In this document: positions 58,835-64,000 of the stretch, in pieces
Layout: every line of letters begins with the position of its first letter
Position numbering within the stretch: position 1 is the stretch's first letter
Assembly (NCBI GenBank): GCA_026636295.1
Contig: CP089457.1
Coordinates: forward strand, 124,001 to 188,000
Direction: 5' to 3'
Origin: Medakamo hakoo
Lineage: Eukaryota > Chlorophyta > Trebouxiophyceae > Coccomyxaceae
Length of the DNA stretch: 64,000 nucleotides
The notes under the pieces: generated by a model
Database searches by the model: none
What the model saw: only the letters and a program-made list of their open reading frames with translations
What the model was told of the DNA's origin: nothing
Position numbers and translations under genes: made by a program

Positions 58835-60562
58835 ATGCCGGACGGCGAGGCCAAGAAGGATGTGGTCGACTTGTCTTCCCTGGCGACACCAGCTATCCTC
58901 CCTACCTCCGTCATGTGGGATGGCTTGGCCACCAAACCGTTCCGGTGCGTGTTTTTTCCGTCTTGTTGCACTCGTGCATGCGTGTTGGCGCTCGCCCTGG
59001 TTTCTAGCCCGCCGATTGCTGGCGTGCGGCTTTGCACCGTGTCCATTCCAGCCCGGGCGTGGGCACAGGACGCCTGGTGTTCTAGACTGTGCAATGGGCG
59101 GGGCGAAAAGCGCCGGCATCAGCCTCCTCCCAGCCGCGCCTGGCCTCCCTCCATTGCTCCCGACCTCGCGTGCTTGGCTCCCTCACCCCCCCCCCCCCCT
59201 CTCTCCACCATCCCCCCATCCCAGGTTCACCGACCTGGGTAAAAAGTCCGTGGAAGCCCTCACCCTAGAAGGCTTGCGCGAGCTCACAACCTTGCGCGGC
59301 ATGGCGACGGGCAAGCCCGCCCCCCTGGGCGGCGGCGACGGCGATTCCGAGGACGCCTGGGCCGAGCGCGCGGCCTGGTGTTCCAAATACCTGTCCCTCC
59401 TCTCCACGTTCGCGGCGCGCACGAGCGCGACGGCCCGGCCGTCGGGCGGGGGCATCATCACGCTGCTGTCCGACTTTATTGACGGCGGCGACGTCGCCAA
59501 AAGGTGAGCGTGGGAGGAGGAGGAGGGGGAGGGCGCGTGTGCTTGTTGTGTCCAGCCCCCGCGCCGCTGTTGTGTGTGTCCGTCCAAGGCTCGCTCCCCC
59601 TCACCGTGCAACGCACACACGCACGCACCAGGCTGCGCTTCGAGTGGAGTTCGCCCGCCGGCGGCATGCCCACCACCTTCTGGCCCCTGTCCGGCGCGCC
59701 CGCCGACGCGGCCATGGCGGCGGTGGCACTGGCGACGGCGTTGCGGGGAGGCGCGGCCGCGTCGGCCGCGCGCCTGGCGGCCGAGCCCGGCGCCCGTGGG
59801 GAGGGCGGCGACGCTTTCACGTCCGCCGCTGCGCTGGCACGTCGGGCAGCCGGCGCGTGGGAGGCGGTGCGTGACGCGGCCGAGGCAGCGGACGCCGGCC
59901 CGCAGACGCGGTCGGCGCCCGACGGCCCGCTGCCCCCCGGCCTCGCCCTCCCCGGCGACCGCCCGGCCGAGCTCGTCCCCGCGACGGCCGCCGCCCTGGC
60001 CCGCCTGTGCCTGGCCGACGCCCAGGCCCTGGCCGTCGCCCGCGCCGAAGCCAAGGGCTTATCCCCCGGCGCGCTCGCGTCCCTGCACGCGGGCGCGGCG
60101 TCGCTGTACGACGAGGCGGGCGCGGCGCTCGCGGCCGCGTCAGTGGACGCGTGCGTCCCCCTGGCCGGCGGCCTCTCCGCGTCCGCCGCCCTCGGCGCCG
60201 CTCTGTCCGAGCTCCGCGCCCGCAAAGCCGCAGCCCGCGACGCGTTTGAAACGGGGCTGGACCCTGGCAAAGCCATCGCAGAGCTCAGGGCCGCGAGCGC
60301 CGCCCTCGCCCGCGGCCGCAGCGCGGTCAAGGCCGGCGGCGGCGCGGGCGGCTTGACCGTCGCCGACGCGGCCGCCGCGACGGCCGCACTCAACGCGGAA
60401 GCCAAGGCCATCGAGACCGCGTCTGCGGCGCTGGACCGCGAGCGCCTCGTCGTCTACATGACGCCCGTCCCGTCCGCGCCGGCGCCGCTGCCGGCCGGGA
60501 AGGTGGTCGTCGCGCCCACGCCGCTGGTGGTGGAGCCGGTTTCCACGCGCCACTTTTCTTGA
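58835..60562 (+). CDS. BRO1-domain protein (endosomal targeting BRO1-like)
   Basis: Exons 58835-58944, 59225-59503 and 59632-60562; 439 aa, donors GTGCGT and GTGAGC. The two phase-2 junctions recreate LATKPFRFTDLGKKSVEALT and AKRLRFEWSSPAGG. The pattern matches plant BRO1-like proteins: a short lead, helix-rich BRO1 fold with LRFEW-[ST], PELVPATAAALARLCLADAQ-like HALAQ/QE region, and AELRAASAALARGRSAVK. BRO1 domains (ALIX, Bro1) bind ESCRT-III and act in multivesicular body sorting. The protein lacks the ALIX V domain. No membrane anchor is visible; the last residues STRHFS do not form a CaaX box. Confidence 0.75.
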
Positions 60563-60709
60563 AGGAGAGAGTGTGTGCGTGTGTGTGCGTGTGTGCGTGT
60601 GTCTGTGAGGAGAGGGAGGCGTGGGCGGTCGGGGAAGCGGGGCAGAGCGGGCGTGTTGTTTGAGAGCGAGCTGAGCGAGTGGTTGGTTTTTTTCACTCGC
60701 GCTTTCTCT

Positions 60710-60738
60710 CTCCCGTCCGCCGCGAGAGCGGACGGGAG
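60710..60738 (+). other. Perfect GC-rich hairpin upstream of RRN3
   Basis: Arms CTCCCGTCCGC (60710-60720) and GCGGACGGGAG (60728-60738) pair over 11 bp around a 7-nt loop. It lies 75 nt before the RRN3 start codon, in promoter or 5' UTR sequence, just after a T-run and CT-rich stretch. Confidence 0.65.
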
Positions 60739-60813
60739 GCACTCACACAGATCTGGCGCGCTTCCGCGCCCGCCCACCCACACGGCCGGACGACAGCACA
60801 CTCGCACATCTCG

Positions 60814-63800
60814 ATGGCTGACCTGCCCAGTGCGTTATCTTCGCGTGCGTGCGATGCGAGGCAAGCAAAAAAAACTTCGGGCCGCCGTCGTCCGCTCGCA
60901 ATGCCCTCTCACAAAAAAAAAAACTCCCACGCCACCTCAACAGCCGACCCAGCCCGCGCGCACGAGCTGGTCCGGTCCTTTGTCCTGGACGGCTTGCTGG
61001 GCAAAGCCCGGGGCGGGACCGGCGTGGAGTCGTACGCCGAGTGCGTTTTTTTTCTTTGCGTTTTGGCGTTGCTTTTTTCGGCGGGAGGGGAGAACTAGCC
61101 ATCAAGCTTGCTCGTGGGGCGCGGCCGCCCCGCCTTATGTGCCCTTTCCGCCTCACCCCGCACAGCCGCAGGGCTAGCAGACACCCTCACCCATCCATCC
61201 ACTGAGTCTCACGCACACCTGACCCCTCCACTCCACCCAAACACACACTCCCCTCTCAGCCTCATCAACGAACTCGTGTTTCTCGGCCAATGCGCGGCCG
61301 CTGAGTCCGTCCCTACGGGACCGCTCCCCCACCCGCCGGCCTCCCCACCCCTCCTCCCGCCGTCCGTGGCCGCCAGTCGACTAGCCACCGTCTACGAAGC
61401 GTTAGGCGATTGCGCGGCGTCCCTGGACGCGGTGCGGCATGATCGCTTGCTGGGAACCGTGCTGGGCGCGGGGCCGTGGCGGCTGCCGCAGGTGCGTTTC
61501 CCCCCCCCCCCCTTCTGCTTCCCTTTTCGCGGGCGGGGCGCCTCTTCATTTTGTTTTTTTTCTCGATGACGATGCATTGAATTTACGTCACAACAAACGC
61601 GGACTCAACAACGTGGCGAAACACTTTCTTTAATCATCTTTCGGGGCCGAGAGCAAAAAAACAAAACCAAAAAAAAAATGAGGCGCGGCTGGGGAGGCCA
61701 GGTTGGTCGGGTGGGGGCGGACGGAAACACACTCACGCGCCTCCCCCGCCTCCCCAACACACCCGCAGCCTGCCCGGGATGCGTGGCACGACCTGGTCGT
61801 CCACCTGGGCGTCGCATCCCCGGGCGCGCTGGAGCCGTGCGTGCGGGCGCTGGTGGCCGGGCTCAGCCCGCCGCCAGAGATCGCCGCGGGCGGCGCCGAG
61901 CCCGCAGCCGCCACGGACGGTCCGCCGTCCTGGCTGCCGTCTCCCGCCGACCTGGACGCCCAGGACGGCGTGGTGGCCTCGCTGTCCCGCCTGTGCAGCC
62001 TGGTGCCGACGGCGCCCGCCCGGGCGGGCCCGTTGCTGGGCCCGGCAGCGCCGCACCGGGCGCGCCCGGCGCCGGCCCAGTGCCTCTTCGCCCGCGGCGC
62101 CCTCGCCCTCGCCGCGTCCGTCCCGCCGCTGACCGCGCCCGCCATCGGCGCGGTCGTCGACGCGGCCCTGGCCCTGGACGGCGAGGTGCGGTGGGAGGAC
62201 GTGGCGCCCCTGCCGGACGGCGAGGAGGAGGGCGGCGACGGCGACGGGCCGCCCGACGCCGAGCGCTCGGCCACCGCCCCCGCCTCCGCGTCCGGCGCCC
62301 CCGCCTCCGACGCGCCGCTGGACGACGGCGACGCCATCTTTGAGTTGGAGGGCCAGACGGGCGGCCTCCACATCTTTGACAGGGGGGCGGCGGAGGCGGG
62401 CGGCAGCGCGGGCGCGGCGCCCGGGCACGAGTGTGGCGGGTTTGAAGCGCCGAGGGGCGTGGGCGGCGGTGCGGGGTGCGGTGCTCCGCCGCTCGCCGCG
62501 CCCGCCCCCTCTCCCGTCCCGGCGCCGCTGCCCCCACCTCCCGAAGCGGCGCGAGCTGCTGCGTCCGCTGCCGCCGCAGCCGTGCTGGACGGGCTCATGG
62601 CGGTCGCCCTGGGCGCGCTGGCGGCGGGTGCGGGCGAGGACGGCGCCGCGCAGGCGGGCGGCGGCGGCGCGCCCCTCCGCCTCTCCGGCCCGTCCCCGCC
62701 CGCGGCCTGGCCGTCCCTGATGTCCGCGTTCGAGGCCGCCATCCTGCGCACGCGCCGGCCCAAGTTTGTCCAGTTCCTGGTCTGGGCGGCGGCGGAGCGA
62801 GACGCGCGGGCGCGGGCGGCGGCGGCCGAGGCGGGCACGCCGCCGCAGACGCCCCCGCCCGCCGCCGCGGCTTTCGCCGCCGCCTTGGCCGGCCGCTTGG
62901 CCGACGCGTCCGCCCCCTCGGGCTCCCGTGCCTCCGCCGCCGCCTTCCTGGGATCCTGGCTCGCCCGGGCGGCCTTCATGCCGCCGGCCGACGTGGCGGC
63001 GGCCCTGGCGGCGCTCGCCGCCTGGTGCGGCGCGTACGTCGCGTCCGACGACGCGCGCGTCGCGTCCCTGGCCGCGGCGACGGCGGCGGCGGGAGCGGGC
63101 GCGGGGGCGGGGGCCGTCGCGCTCCTGCCGAGCCCGCGCCCGCCGCGCACGCCTGCCCGCGGGGTGGAGGCGGGCGCCGGCGGGCCGGCCGGCCCGCCCC
63201 TCCCTCCGTCGTGGACGCCGGCCGCCGACGCGGCCGACCCGCGCCACGCCCCCTTTTTCTCGGGGGTGCAAGCCCTTTTGTACGCCCTGGCCTTCCGCTT
63301 GCCGGGCCTGGTCCGGGGTGGGGGCGAGCCCGCGGCCGTCGTCCGCGCCGCCGTCGCCGGGCCGGGCGCGGCGGGGGGGCCGGCGCACGCGCACACGACC
63401 CCGCTCTCCGCCTGGATCGGCCACCCCCGCCTCGCCCCGCTCGCCCGCGTCCAGCCTGCCGTCGCGCACGAGTTCGTGGCGGCGGCTGCCCGGGTCCGCG
63501 TCCTGGACGCGTGGCCGGCCCTGGCGGCGGCCCAGGGCCGGGCGGCGGCGGCGGCGGCGGCGGCGGCCGCGCGGCCGGGCGGGCCGGGTGTGCCGCCCCC
63601 ACCACCGCCCGCCGCGCCCTTTTTCCCGTTCGACCCGTATTTGTTGCCCGCATCGGCGCGTCTGCTGGCGCCCGGCACGTCGTACGTGGCCTGGAAGGCG
63701 GGCGGGCCCCGCGTGCCGCGCGGCGCGGCGGCCGCGTACGGATGGGCTGCGCCGGCCGCCGCTGCGCCGGCGTCCGCTGCGGCGGGCGCGACCGCCGCCG

Positions 63801-64000
63801 CGGCTGCCGGCCAGGGGCGGCACCTCACGGGCAGCGCGGCCATGGACGAGTCTGATGAAGACACAGACGATGACTCGGACGCCATGTCGGACGGCGGCGG
63901 CGCCGGCGGCGGCGCGGGGACGGCGTCCGGCCTGACGGGCGGCGGGTCTGCCCTCGCGTCTGCGAGCGTGGGCGGCGGCCCCCCCTCCTCCTCCTCCGAC
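60814..64000 (+). CDS. RRN3: RNA polymerase I initiation factor RRN3 (TIF-IA), 5' part
   Basis: Exons 60814-60829, 60944-61040, 61260-61491 and 61769 to the window edge; donors are all GTGCGT. The visible part exceeds 850 residues, longer than the 650 of human RRN3, owing to Ala/Gly/Pro insertions. Recognisable blocks are RAHELVRSFVLDG, LINELVFLGQ, DAWHDLVVHLG, an AAILRTRRPKFVQFLVWAAA helix, FFSGVQALLYALAFRL, ARVQPAVAHEFVAAAARV and the diagnostic FFPFDPYLLPAS. A Ser/Asp-rich acidic stretch follows near the edge (DESDEDTDDDSD). RRN3 bridges Pol I and the core factor at rDNA promoters and is regulated by growth signals. The C-terminus is outside the window. Confidence 0.85.

Noticed and set aside
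1-64000. Prokaryotic origin of the window, suggested by high GC and bacterial-type genes such as MnmA, sigma-70 and AI-2E
   Set aside because: Spliceosomal introns, RPT2, RPB4, RPSA, DPM3 and organelle presequences show a nuclear eukaryotic genome; the bacterial-type genes are organelle-related.

Overview
The window is nuclear DNA from a compact, very GC-rich eukaryotic genome, most likely a unicellular green alga. Genes carry short spliceosomal introns (about 50-420 nt). Plastid-type genes are present: a sigma-70 factor, a fatty acid photodecarboxylase and a CAS/TROL-like rhodanese protein. Several proteins have the plant form: SIZ1 with a PHD finger, topoisomerase VI subunit BIN4, the plant type of NDUFB2 and a plant-type Aha1 protein. 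TAA, TAG and TGA are all used as stops. I see no tRNA, rRNA, CRISPR array, transposon or virus-derived element. The green-algal placement is inferred from gene content, not from a search.

Layout. 1-16 kb: end of a HECT ubiquitin ligase, DPM3, RPB4, bL36m, eEF1A lysine methyltransferase, a plastid AI-2E-type membrane protein, uL2m, a Cys/Pro-rich membrane protein, the MnmA tRNA thiolase, two small membrane proteins, a Pro-rich multi-TM protein, a TPR protein, a bZIP-like factor and a HIG1-domain protein. 16.5-20 kb: a tandem array of three small secreted proteins sharing one eight-cysteine scaffold; I do not recognise this family and consider it the most novel feature. 20-38 kb: fatty acid photodecarboxylase, class IV aminotransferase-like enzyme, ZIP transporter, uS2 (RPSA), prefoldin 1, NDUFB2, xylulokinase, CAS/TROL-like protein, Aha1-like protein, sigma factor and dihydroneopterin aldolase. 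38-64 kb: a SIZ1-type SUMO ligase with a degenerate SP-RING, NNF1-like kinetochore protein, an unknown Ala-rich protein, RPT2, an unknown two-TM protein, BIN4, a DEDD/Mut7-C nuclease head-to-head with a RecQ helicase, an R3H/G-patch protein, a BET bromodomain protein, a BRO1-domain protein and the 5' part of RRN3.

Most genes are housekeeping and are packed with 60-800 nt between coding regions. At least twelve neighbouring pairs are divergent and share 93-413 nt between start codons, so bidirectional promoters are probably common. Splice donors prefer GTG, often GTGCGT. A/T homopolymer runs of 6-10 nt, striking in this base composition, recur near start codons and inside introns. Exon boundaries were derived by hand from splice consensus, frame continuity and protein-family similarity. 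Every multi-exon model given here has a total coding length divisible by three.
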